Below, in pieces: positions 32,981-42,300 of a stretch of 43,432 bases of DNA. The position numbers and the translations under genes are program-made. Positions within the stretch are counted from its first letter, which is position 1, and each line of letters starts with the position of its first letter. The notes beneath the pieces were generated by a model. The model saw only the letters and a list, made by a program, of their open reading frames with translations. It was not told where the DNA came from and did not search any database. Source of the DNA: an uncultured Bacteroidales bacterium (lineage in GTDB: Bacteria; Bacteroidota; Bacteroidia; Bacteroidales; Bacteroidaceae); NCBI GenBank assembly GCA_902788315.1, contig CADAJS010000025.1:1-43432 (forward strand). Reading direction: 5' to 3'.

Positions 32981-34152
32981 GCTCGATATTCTTTATGGAG
33001 TAACGCATCCTTCAGGCGGAAGGAGAAGAGATGGGGCAGCAGACTGATGCCTACGAGAGCCGCCACGTTCGCCCACGCATAACTGATGCTGTACCCGTTC
33101 AGGCACTGATTGACATAGATTAGAAAGTAATGGTGAAGCGGGAAGATGTTCGACAGCCACTGGAAGGGGACATCCATGGCCGAGACGGGGAACGAGAATC
33201 CTGCCAGCGAGAACTGCATCACGCCCAGCAGCGAACAGGCCGACATAGCCATACGCATCTGACCAGGGAATGCCTCGAACATCAGCAAACCGAAACCCTG
33301 CGAGGCCAGCACGGCCAGAAAGCCCCAGAGCATCATGCGGGGAATGCCGCACTGGCAGGGGAACTGCAGATAGCTGTAGAACACGAGGTCGATGAGCCAG
33401 AAGATCAGGGTGTAGAGCGCCGTCTGCGGCAGGAGCTTCCCGATGATGATGGCGCCCACATTGCCGCGCCCCAGCGCATAGAGATATTTCTGCCGGCCAC
33501 GCTTCCATTCGTTGCCCAGCGAATAGCTCGTCGTCAGCATGGCCACGAGCATCAGCAGCCCCGGCACTATCAGGTTGGAGAGCACCACCGAGTAGTTTAG
33601 GTACGAATTGCCCAGGGGGTGGCTCTCTATGACAATAGGCTGCAGGGTGCCCATTATCTGGTCGTCGCGGAAACCGCGAGCCCTCATGGTGGCACGAGTC
33701 ATAGCCAGGCCGGCCATCTCCCCCATCTTGCGCATATCCTTCATCAGCAACGAGGCTGCTATGTAGTAGCTGTCATTGGTGTAGAAGGAAATAACTGGCT
33801 GCCGCTGTGTCAGCGCCGCCTCGGTGGTACCCTTGGGGATGCGGAAAATGGCGTAGATCTCACCGCGCTGCATGGCCTGACGGGCCTCGGTGAAGTTCTT
33901 GGTCTGCATGACAAAGTGGGTCTCCTCCATCGTGCCCAGGATGCGGGTAAGCTGGCGAGTGATGTGGGTGTCGTCCTCATCCACAAGGGCAGCAGGCAGC
34001 TTCGTGGGCAGGCCAGCCTGCATCAGACTGGTGAACAGCCACAGGAAGCCCAACGGTGCTACAAACATCGTGATCAGGAAGATGGGCCGATGGCTGAAGG
34101 CCGCCAGTTCGCGACGTGTGATTAGCCAAATACTCTTTAATACTGCCAGCAT
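32977..34152 (-). CDS. ABC-2 type transporter permease (first of pair)
   Basis: 391 residues with the same fold as its downstream partner: an N-terminal helix (IFLITMFVAPLGFLWLFTSLM), an extracytoplasmic domain with ALVDEDDTHITRQL, and a C-terminal membrane block (LSNLIVPGLLMLVAMLTTSYSLG, LYTLIFWLIDLVFYS, LLGVMQFSLAGFSFPVSAM). The sequence WKRGRQKYLYALG resembles the coupling segment EWERGTME.L of ABC-2 exporters. It lies 33 bases after the HlyD-like gene and overlaps the next permease by 4 bases. Confidence 0.88.
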   Translation of the reverse strand: MLAVLKSIWLITRRELAAFSHRPIFLITMFVAPLGFLWLFTSLMQAGLPTKLPAALVDEDDTHITRQLTRILGTMEETHFVMQTKNFTEARQAMQRGEIYAIFRIPKGTTEAALTQRQPVISFYTNDSYYIAASLLMKDMRKMGEMAGLAMTRATMRARGFRDDQIMGTLQPIVIESHPLGNSYLNYSVVLSNLIVPGLLMLVAMLTTSYSLGNEWKRGRQKYLYALGRGNVGAIIIGKLLPQTALYTLIFWLIDLVFYSYLQFPCQCGIPRMMLWGFLAVLASQGFGLLMFEAFPGQMRMAMSACSLLGVMQFSLAGFSFPVSAMDVPFQWLSNIFPLHHYFLIYVNQCLNGYSISYAWANVAALVGISLLPHLFSFRLKDALLHKEYRA

Positions 34153-34185
34153 ATCTTGTACCTCGGTTTGGGATTACATCCGGCA

Positions 34186-35172
34186 CTATCGGATGATGGC
34201 TGTCATGCCGGCAAGCACATCCTTGATATCCTCTTTGTTCTCGGGATAGGCCGTCACCTCGAAGGTCTTGAGGTCATACTGGTCCAGAGCCTTCGTAGCC
34301 TTCCAGGTGGCATAGCTACCCATGACATTGATGCTCGACACCTTCACCTTCAGTTCGCGATCCACGGCGGGGAGGTAGATGTTCATCTCGGTGCCCACCG
34401 TCATGCCGGGCAGGAAGTCCTCTCGCACATTGAATATGAAGCGTACGTCGTCCGTGCGGGCGATGTTCATGATGGGAGCACCCTGCCCCACCAGTTCGCC
34501 CACCTTGGGGAAGATTTCCGTGACAGTACCGTCAGCCGTAGCCAGCAGCACAGTCTCCTTCTGGTAGCCTTGCACCTCTGTGATGGCGCCCTGGGCGCGT
34601 GCCACCTGAGCGGCAGCGGCAGCCTTGTCCTCGCGGCGAGCCCCCTCACGAGCCATCTCATACTGGCTGCGGGCAGCCTTCTCCGTGGCCTGCATGGCCT
34701 TCAGCTGTGCCTCGGCCTCGTCACGTTTCTGTGCGGGAATGACACCCTCGTCATAGAGACGGCTCACGCGGCTGAAGGTTTTCTGGGCCACCTCCAGCCC
34801 GGCCTGCGCTTTCTGCCACAGCTCATAGGCACCCTGTATCTCCTGCTGGCGCGCACCGTTGCGTGCCTTCTCCTCGATGGCCTTTGCCGCTGCCTCGGCA
34901 GCCTCAGCCTGCATCATCTTGGCCTCCACCTCGGGCGAGTCCATGATGACCAGGGTATCGCCGGCCTTCACGCGGTCTCCACTCTTCACGCGCAGCTCCT
35001 TCACGCGGCTGGGCACCTTACTCGAGATGCGATAATCGCTCGTCTCGGCCTGCCCCTGCAGCACCTCACGCGGCTTCGGAAGGAATATGCCGACCAAGAT
35101 CACCATTGCCATCACACCCAGCAGGACGAGGGCGATGATGAGCACGTTGTTCAGTTTTGTTCTCTTTGCCAT
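34186..35172 (-). CDS. HlyD-family membrane fusion protein
   Basis: 328 residues from the ATG at 35172 (MAKRTKLNNVLIIALVLLG), which puts the single membrane anchor at the N-terminus. A GTG at 35238 would add 22 residues and start 3 bases after the TolC-like stop. The lipoyl-like half (ISSKVPSRVKELRVKSGDRVKAGDTLVIMDSPE) is followed by a long Ala/Glu-rich coiled coil, the second half (TADGTVTEIFPKVGELVGQGAPI) and a beta-barrel. It bridges the inner-membrane permeases to the outer-membrane TolC-like channel. Confidence 0.9.
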   Translation of the reverse strand: MAKRTKLNNVLIIALVLLGVMAMVILVGIFLPKPREVLQGQAETSDYRISSKVPSRVKELRVKSGDRVKAGDTLVIMDSPEVEAKMMQAEAAEAAAKAIEEKARNGARQQEIQGAYELWQKAQAGLEVAQKTFSRVSRLYDEGVIPAQKRDEAEAQLKAMQATEKAARSQYEMAREGARREDKAAAAAQVARAQGAITEVQGYQKETVLLATADGTVTEIFPKVGELVGQGAPIMNIARTDDVRFIFNVREDFLPGMTVGTEMNIYLPAVDRELKVKVSSINVMGSYATWKATKALDQYDLKTFEVTAYPENKEDIKDVLAGMTAIIR

Positions 35173-35241
35173 AATATGTTGTTCTTTGCTTATCTGATTT
35201 ATCTGGTCAAAATAGTCTTGAATCGTTTCCACTATCACCGA

Positions 35242-36876
35242 CTATCTCTCCCCTCCCAGGACTCCCATGGCACGCTGCAGATAGAGATGCGCCAGGCGAG
35301 TGTCTATCTCGGCCTCCACCAGCGTGGAGTGTGCCGAGAGCCAGGCCGTCTGGGCCTGCAGCACGTTGGAGACGGGGATGACACCCTCACGCAAGCCAAG
35401 GTTGGCCATGCGCAGGTTCTCATCGGCCTGCTCTTGTGAGCGGCGTGCCGTAGCCATACGCTCGCGGGCCTCCTGTAGCTTCTGCCGGTTCTGGTTCACC
35501 TGCAGGGTAATCTTCTCCCTGACCTCGTCGGCACGCAACTCGGCCATCGATGCTTCGGCCTTGGCCTGACGCACCTTATACACGCGGTCTCCCCAAGTGA
35601 GGATGGGCACCTTCAGTATCACGCCCGCGCTCCACATGCCACCGAACTTCTTCTGAAAGCCGTTAAAGACATTTGGGTTGGACAGCAGATAGCCTGCGGT
35701 GAGGGCCAGATTGGGCATGTACTCCGAGCGAGCCACCTTGACCTGTTCGCGTTTCACGCGGGCCGCGATGTCCAGCGCCTGGAGCTCCGAGCGGCAGGTC
35801 ATGGCGGTCTCCACGGCATTGTCCGTGCTGGAGGCAGCAGCGGTCCAGATGCCGGCGTCCTCCTTAGTGAGGTCGCGTGTCTCGTCCTCCACCGTAAACT
35901 CGCGGTCGAGAGGCAGACCACACAACTGGGCCAGTGCCATGCGCGAGAGGGCGAGGCCGTTGTTCACCTGAATCACAGCCACCTCGGCTTCGTTCAGCTT
36001 TACCTTCACGCTGAGGCCGTCGGCCTTCGTAGCCATACCCTCGGCAATAATCTTCTCCACATCCGAGTCCAGTTTCCTTACTGTCTCCAGGAAACTCTCG
36101 GCCAGTTGCTTCTTGCTCTGCAGGGCGACGATGCGCCAGTAGGCCTCATCCACGCTGACCAGCAGGTCCTGCTCCTCCATGGTATGCTGCACGCCGGCAG
36201 CCTCCTCGGCCAGGCGGGTGATCTGGTCATAGGCACGTATCTTGCCGCCCATGTACAGAGGTTGGGTGAGCAGCACGGCGGCGCCCGTCATGTTACGGGT
36301 ATCGGTGCGGAAGGCGTCCACGATATTCTGTCCGGCTCCATCGACCATCGAAGCCATGGAGGTGAGCATGCCGTTGAAGGCCGTAGCGGCCTGTTGCAGA
36401 TAGGGGTCGGCCAGTTGCTGCAGTGCGGTGGGGTTGGCCAGCATCTGGGCCAGCTGCGGGTTCTGGGCCAGGATGGCCTGCACCTGCGGGTTCTGCATCA
36501 GAGCTTGAAACTCGGGCGAGCTGGGCAGGGTTGCCAGTCTCTGCTGAAAGTCGGCCGCCCCTTGCTGCACCCCCTGTCCGATGGTACCGGCCAGGTTGGA
36601 GCCCATGTGGGAGAGGCCATCCTTCTGTTCGTCATTGAGCAGCGACACCTCGCGCGACGTGCGCTGATAGGTGCCCACGGCCGATATCTTGGGCAGATAG
36701 TTTGTCAGTGCCGACTTGCGCTGCCAGTGGGCCGCCTCCTGCTTGAGGCTGCTCATCTGCAGTGTCTTGTTGTTCTTGATGGCCAGCGAGCGACAACTGT
36801 CCAGGCTCAGCGACTGCCCAGCGGCTGTCATGATGCCACCGAGCAGCACCGAGAGAAGAATCAAAAAATGTCTCAT
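35242..36876 (-). CDS. TolC-family outer-membrane efflux protein
   Basis: 544 residues with a signal peptide ending TAAGQ. TolC repeats are visible: SLDSCRSLAIKNNKTLQMSS with LPKISAVGTYQ, and later EAYWRIVALQSKKQLAESF, GLALSRMALAQLCGLP, RSELQALDIAARVKREQVKVARSEYMPNLAL and LQAQTAWLSAHSTLVEAEIDTRLA. Residues about 75-190 hold an insertion unusual for the family, rich in Gln, Ala, Pro and Asn (QALMQNPQVQAILAQNPQLA), which may form an extracellular or periplasmic elaboration. First gene of the four-gene export operon. Confidence 0.9.
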   Translation of the reverse strand: MRHFLILLSVLLGGIMTAAGQSLSLDSCRSLAIKNNKTLQMSSLKQEAAHWQRKSALTNYLPKISAVGTYQRTSREVSLLNDEQKDGLSHMGSNLAGTIGQGVQQGAADFQQRLATLPSSPEFQALMQNPQVQAILAQNPQLAQMLANPTALQQLADPYLQQAATAFNGMLTSMASMVDGAGQNIVDAFRTDTRNMTGAAVLLTQPLYMGGKIRAYDQITRLAEEAAGVQHTMEEQDLLVSVDEAYWRIVALQSKKQLAESFLETVRKLDSDVEKIIAEGMATKADGLSVKVKLNEAEVAVIQVNNGLALSRMALAQLCGLPLDREFTVEDETRDLTKEDAGIWTAAASSTDNAVETAMTCRSELQALDIAARVKREQVKVARSEYMPNLALTAGYLLSNPNVFNGFQKKFGGMWSAGVILKVPILTWGDRVYKVRQAKAEASMAELRADEVREKITLQVNQNRQKLQEARERMATARRSQEQADENLRMANLGLREGVIPVSNVLQAQTAWLSAHSTLVEAEIDTRLAHLYLQRAMGVLGGER

Positions 36877-36904
36877 TTGTATCCTTACATCTTATTTCGC
36901 GGCG

Positions 36905-36935
36905 CAAAGTTACGCTGTTTTGGGGAAATAGCAAG
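36905..36935 (-). promoter_or_regulatory. Probable promoter of the efflux operon
   Basis: The minus strand has TAACTTTG (36912-36905), a full -7 match, with CTTG (36935-36932, three of four bases of TTTG) 19 bases upstream. The -7 ends 28 bases before the TolC-like ATG. Confidence 0.6.
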
Positions 36936-37032
36936 GCCATACGGCATACAATTATTGTCCTATTTGTAGGCATACTTTTACTTTACGTCCATTTTACCAC
37001 CGTCCACGCATCCGTATGTGGGGAAAAAGATG

Positions 37033-37040
37033 TACATTTG
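37033..37040 (+). promoter_or_regulatory. Possible -7 element of the AraC-family gene
   Basis: TACATTTG matches TAnnTTTG but ends only 5 bases before the ATG at 37046, which would give a leaderless or nearly leaderless message. No -33 TTTG is present at the expected spacing. Confidence 0.35.
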
Positions 37041-37045
37041 CTCCC

Positions 37046-37912
37046 ATGAAGAGCTACGAGACTCCCTTTGAGCGCATTTCCATCACACGCTTGGTGGACA
37101 GCATCACGGCCAACCACATGATGCTCTCCTTCACCGACACATGTGGCATATTCCTGTGCCTGCGTGGCTGGGCCGAGGTGGACATCAACAACCGGCACGT
37201 CAGGATACAGGCCGGCGACGTGTTCATCTACATGCCCACGATGTATGTCTATGTCATGGGGCACAGCGACGACATCGAAGGCATCACCTATAAATCGACA
37301 CTGGACTTTGTGCTACCGATGGTAGAGGGCAGCTTCAACATTCACGACCTGCTGGCACTCACCGAGCGTCCCTACCTTTCGCTCAGCGAGCGGCAGATGC
37401 AGCACATGCGCCAGCTCATCGAAGTGCTGGACAATCGTGTGGTTCTCCTGGGCACCCTCACGCATGACGATGCTGCGACGGAAATCCTGCAGCGCGAAAT
37501 CAACCATCTGGGCGAGGCGCTCATCCAGGAGGTGATCTTCGACTACTTCTCCAGCCACACCTACACCCAAGTGCCACAGGACACCAAGGACCACATCATT
37601 TTCGCCTTTATGGCTGCCCTTATCGAACACTACAAGCAGGAGCGGCAGGTGACCTACTACGCCCAACTGCTTTGCCTCACACCGCGCTATCTTTCCACCA
37701 TTGTCAAGGAGAAGACGGGGCGAACGGCTCAGCAATGGATCATCGGATTTGTCATTAACAGCATCAAACAGTCGCTCCGCTATACAAAGAAGAGCATCAA
37801 GGAAGTGGCATCAGACTATAACTTCCCCACACAGAGTTTCTTCGGCAAATACTTCAAGCTCTACACAGGAATTTCTCCCAAGCAGTTCCGCCGACAGACA
37901 CATCAGGAATAG
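37046..37912 (+). CDS. AraC-family transcriptional regulator
   Basis: 288 residues from the ATG at 37046; an in-frame ATG at 37016 adds ten residues (MWGKRCTFAP) that overlap the promoter-like element. The N-terminal cupin-like sensor domain (GIFLCLRGWAEVDINNRHVRIQAGDVFIYMPT) precedes a C-terminal pair of helix-turn-helices (YYAQLLCLTPRYLSTIVKEKTGR; SIKEVASDYNFPTQSFFGKYFKLYTGISPKQFRRQ), the AraC signature. It is divergent from the TolC-HlyD-permease operon and most simply its regulator; the ligand is unknown. Its stop lies two bases from the convergent serB stop. Confidence 0.92.
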   Translation: MKSYETPFERISITRLVDSITANHMMLSFTDTCGIFLCLRGWAEVDINNRHVRIQAGDVFIYMPTMYVYVMGHSDDIEGITYKSTLDFVLPMVEGSFNIHDLLALTERPYLSLSERQMQHMRQLIEVLDNRVVLLGTLTHDDAATEILQREINHLGEALIQEVIFDYFSSHTYTQVPQDTKDHIIFAFMAALIEHYKQERQVTYYAQLLCLTPRYLSTIVKEKTGRTAQQWIIGFVINSIKQSLRYTKKSIKEVASDYNFPTQSFFGKYFKLYTGISPKQFRRQTHQE

Positions 37913-37914
37913 CC

Positions 37915-39150
37915 TCACACCATCCTCCCCTGCTCGCCGAGGTAGCTGTCCTTGAAGCCCAGGAAATAGAGTACGCCGTCCAGACCTATCGTGTTGATGC
38001 TCTGCTGGGCACTGGCCGCCACTCGAGGCTTGGCGTGGAAGGCAATGCCCAGTCCGGCCTCGGAAATCATGGGCAGGTCGTTGGCACCGTCGCCCACGGC
38101 AATGGTCTGTGCCAGGTTCACCTTCTCCACCTGAGCGATAAGGCGCAGCAGCTCGGCCTTCCGATGGCCGTCGATAATCTCCCCCACGTAACGTCCCGTC
38201 AGCCGTCCGTCTTCGCCGATCTCCAGTTCGTTGGCATACACGTAATCGATGCCATAGCGACGTTGCAGGTACTCCCCGAAGTAGGTGAAACCACCGCTCA
38301 GGATGGCAATCTTGTAGCCACACTGCTTCAGGATGGTCATCAGACGGTCCACGCCCTCGGTGATGGGCATCGTCTCGGCAATCTCACGCATCACGCCGGC
38401 ATCCAGTCCGCGCAACAGGCTCACACGCCGGGTGAAGCTCTCGCGGAAATCTATCTCGCCACGCATGGCCTGCTCGGTGATGCGCTTCACCTCCTCGCCC
38501 ACTCCGGCCCGGGCCGCCAGTTCGTCGATGCACTCCGTCTGGATGAGCGTGGAGTCCATATCAAAGCAGATGAGCCGTCGCATGCGGCGATACATATCAT
38601 CACGCTGGAAGGAGAAGTCTATCCCCCTTTCGGCCGACATCTTCATCAGTTCGGCCTGCATAGCACTGCGGTCAACCGGTGTACCGCGCAGCGAGAACTG
38701 AATGCACGCCCGCACGTTCTTCACCGGATTCATGATGCTCATGCGGCCCGAGAGGCGCAGTATCGAGTCAATGTTCAGCCCCTGGCGAGTGATTATCTCG
38801 GAGGTGGCAGCTATCTGGGCTGCCGTCAGTTGCCGGCCCACGATGGTCAGGATGTAGCGGTTGCGGCCCTGGCGTTCCACCCATGCCTCGTATTCCTCGT
38901 CGCTTACCGGCGCGAAACCTATGTTCACGCCCAGTTCCGAGGCCTTGAACAGCAGGTCCTTCATCACCTGGCCCGAACACGTCTCGTCCGTGCGGATAAG
39001 GATACCCAGCGAGAGTGTGTTGTGAATGTCGGCCTGCCCAATGTCAAGCACCTGCGTCCCGTAGCGTGCCAGGATTTCCATGATAGCAGCCGTCAGCCCC
39101 GGGCGGTCCAGCCCGTTTATGCGTACGATAATCTGTTCTTTTCCTTCCAT
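37915..39150 (-). CDS. serB: Phosphoserine phosphatase SerB with N-terminal ACT domains
   Basis: 411 residues from the ATG at 39150 (MEGKEQIIVRINGLDRPGLT); the longer frame to 39210 would cover the promoter. Two ACT-like domains (residues about 4-170) precede a HAD phosphatase domain with the nucleophile pair in CFDMDSTLIQTECIDELA (D197, D199), AILSGGFTYF, and KVNLAQTIAVGDGANDLPMI. It performs the last step of serine synthesis, phosphoserine to serine; the ACT domains may sense an amino acid. Convergent with the AraC gene, with no space for a terminator between. Confidence 0.95.
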   Translation of the reverse strand: MEGKEQIIVRINGLDRPGLTAAIMEILARYGTQVLDIGQADIHNTLSLGILIRTDETCSGQVMKDLLFKASELGVNIGFAPVSDEEYEAWVERQGRNRYILTIVGRQLTAAQIAATSEIITRQGLNIDSILRLSGRMSIMNPVKNVRACIQFSLRGTPVDRSAMQAELMKMSAERGIDFSFQRDDMYRRMRRLICFDMDSTLIQTECIDELAARAGVGEEVKRITEQAMRGEIDFRESFTRRVSLLRGLDAGVMREIAETMPITEGVDRLMTILKQCGYKIAILSGGFTYFGEYLQRRYGIDYVYANELEIGEDGRLTGRYVGEIIDGHRKAELLRLIAQVEKVNLAQTIAVGDGANDLPMISEAGLGIAFHAKPRVAASAQQSINTIGLDGVLYFLGFKDSYLGEQGRMV

Positions 39151-39179
39151 AGCGTATAATTCTATATCGTTCCCGACTG

Positions 39180-39211
39180 CAAATTTACGGTAATCCGCCC
39201 ACAAAAGCAAA
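39180..39211 (-). promoter_or_regulatory. Canonical promoter of serB
   Basis: The minus strand has TTTG (39211-39208), 20 bases, then TAAATTTG (39187-39180). Both elements match the Bacteroidetes consensus. Transcription should start near 39173-39176, about 25 bases before the chosen ATG, which supports that start. Confidence 0.8.
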
Positions 39212-39225
39212 TAAAGACGAGAAAA

Positions 39226-39288
39226 TCAGTCCGTCCCTTCCCTTACGCTGCTGTCCACGAAGGGTATCACGTAATCTATCGGCATCAT
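39226..39288 (-). pseudogene. Possible remnant of a glycosyltransferase/Stealth-like gene start
   Basis: A 20-codon frame, MMPIDYVIPFVDSSVREGTD then stop, begins 19 bases beyond the end of the MG2-type gene. The phrase IDYVIPFVD recalls the first strand of Stealth (CR1, usually VDGSDP) and related capsule-sugar transferases, but the text ends directly after it. It could be the truncated start of a deleted gene, or chance. Confidence 0.25.
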
Positions 39289-39307
39289 GGTTTCATGTAG
39301 CTTTCTA

Positions 39308-42300
39308 TTATTTGTTCCACAGCAGTGTGCCGTCTGCGGCCTGGCCTGCGGCCTCCACTTCGATCTGTGTCGTGCGACTGTTATTATATAAGGTAACGCG
39401 TGCGCGACCCTCTGCATCCAGCTTCAGGTTGGGATTCCAGTAGAGGGTGCGGCGATAGTCCGTGGGTACCTCGGGCAGTGTCTGCTTGCTGTAGTCCGGG
39501 CTGTAGAACTCGGCGGGAGCGGCAAAGCCGTCGAGGATGTAGCGACGGTCTCGATAGATAACCCTTTGACCGCCATCGTAAAAGGGATAGACAGCCACTT
39601 GCGTCTCTGGCAGCATTGAGGTTGTGTATCGTTTACTTCCTTCGAGGCGTGGCTGATAGTCGGTGTAGAGGACATAGCGGTCAATCAGGAACCTTGGATC
39701 TTCTCCTGCATTCTCGTCGCCGAAGTAGTTCTTCCACTCTCCCGGCGAGAATTCAAATCCCTCGCCGATGGAGGTGAGATATTTGGGATGATAGAGCGAG
39801 TCCGTGGGAATATCCCTGTATTGAGGTAGGGCTCGTCGCGTAACACTTAACCCGTACCTTATCTTCAAATCTTTCCATCCTTCGGGGGCGAGGGCCTGTG
39901 CGAAGTATATAGGATTGTATTGATAATCTAATATTCCAGCATCGTCCACATAGTTCCATGCCTCATAGGCATCCATGCTGACGGCGGGGAAGGCATCGCT
40001 GAATCTTTTCAGCCGGTTCCTGCGCCGCACTGTCACCTTCACTTCCTGCATCTGGGTCGCACTGTCTGTCGATGTTGCCGGTGTTGTCTCTTCCTCCCAT
40101 TCCACATCCTTCTGATGGATGTGGTAATAGCAATATGGCTTCACGAAGCGGGGATAGGGCCACGACACATAGGGCAGATAGCGTGCATTCTCGGTGTCCA
40201 TGCCTTTGTCCAACTTTCGCTGATGGTGAAGTGAGAGTTCTGTGGGCGAGCCTGCCATCTGCACCCATGTGTAGGGCGTTTTCCGGTCCTTCCATTGTGT
40301 GGTGTCTGCGGCAGAGAGGAAGAGAACGCTCTTTCCATAGAATCTTGGCAACTGGATGCGGAAGTTGCAGTCCTCCGTGTCCTTCTCATAAATGATTGGG
40401 GTCATCGTGCTTGTCGGAACCAGTTCTGCATGATAGCGCAGTGTCAGGCCTTTTCTTGTTTTCTTCAATCCGTAAATGCCTTTGTCTTCATCGCGCATGT
40501 TGGACATTTTCGTCTTCGTTTTTTCCCGCAGGTCGCTGGGCTGTGGCTTTGTCTTTGACTTGTCTTCTTCATTGTCTTCCTGTTCCGTATCGGTTTCCTC
40601 CCCTTTATCACGCCACATGTTGAAAATGGCGACACCATATCGCGGATTCACTCTAATCTTTCCTTGTATGACAGGTGTTTGTTCACTGGGCTGTGTCAGG
40701 TCCCACTCGCCCCGCACCGCCATGTCGCGCCAGTTGAAGCGCCGCCAGCCCTGCGTCATCATCAGCAGGTCCAGGGCCGCGCGCCGGAGGCTGTCGTCCG
40801 TCTCGAAATACCATCCCGGGTCGGGCACGAAGCCGCGAATCTCCGAGGAGAGCAGCATCTCGGTGAGGATCGAAGCGTTGTCGTAGAGTGCGTCTGCCTG
40901 CAGGCGGTCACGCACGGCGAGGGAGAGCCTCACCCCCGCCCCCTCTCCGAGGAGAGGGGAGGAGCTACTCTGGGGGGTGAGGCTGACGTCCAGATTAATC
41001 TTCTCGTAGGGTTGGTACTCCTCCTTGGCTCCGCTGATGGTCAGTGTGGGCTGCATTTCTTCAGGTTTGGTGACGAAGAAGAGACGGTCGGCCCAAACGT
41101 GCCCGCTAATGTCGAACACCGTCACTTGGTGCACGCCGGCTCTCTCTGCAGCTTCCCCGATAGGAAGGGACTTTATCCCCGATGTATCCACATAGTTCGA
41201 GAGCGCATAGAAGGTTTCCACCCGTCCCTCGTGCATGATGGTCAGCCCTAAGCTGTCGGACGATACTCCGGCAAGATGTAGTACAATATGCGTACTGTCC
41301 CCCTCCTGCCTCACCTGCAGCGCCACGCCCCGCTCCTCCGGCTTCGGCAGCCGAGCCTTCACCGTCTGCCCGTCCTTGGTGGTGAACGTCACCTCCCGCT
41401 CCATCCCCCGCTCCGGCACGATGGTAAACACGCCGCGGCCTCGGTTCACCGTCTTTATCACCTCCCCCTCGGGGGAGGATGAGTGGTGGGCCGTGCCTTC
41501 CAGCCACTGTCCGTCGCTCATCACGGCCTCGAATGCCACGCGGTTCTCTACCCCCGCCACCAGATTGCCTCCCTCGGGATAGAGGGTCAGCGTGGGCAGG
41601 GGCGCATCGGGGTCGTTCTTGAACGTGCGTCGCAGAACGCGCAGTGTCATGTCGTGCTCATAATCGCCGGGCGTCAAGGGACGGTCATAGACGGGGAAAA
41701 AGCGGCTGTACAGTTTCTCATAGTCGCGGTAGTAATCCTGCTCGGCTTCCTTGTCCATGAACCATTCACTGGTGTAAGAATTATGTGGACGTTCCTTGCG
41801 TCCCCAGTTCAGCTGCCAGCGTGTGTAGGCCCGAAGCTCATAGAATCCGCTGTACTGAATCTGCTTGTTCAGTGCGAAGAAACCGTTGCCTCGCCCCTCG
41901 TGCATCTCGATGAGTTTCCGCTCCACTAAGTAACCGTCATTGTTTAGCAGTTCCACGTACAGCACGCCACTCACGTCCGAGGGCGTGTCCGTGGATGTCT
42001 TCCTCGTATATGCCGCAAACCATATCGTATCGCCCTGGAAGTAGCAGGTGTTATCCATGTGGATATAGACCTTCTCCTGCGGAATCGTCTTGCCGAAAGC
42101 CGCCAGACGCTCTATATATGGGCGCAGTGGCCCAATATTGTCGTACGTGTCGTCTCTTTCGGCATGTTTCCATTCCTGTAGGTCTGAGCGTTTCAGCCCC
42201 TGTTGGAGGACAAGCTGCTCCTCTGCTTCCGTGCGTTGGATGCTGGCCGTGTGCCACAGTGCTGTGTCGGGAGTGGTTTGGTCGATGGCCTCTACCAGAT

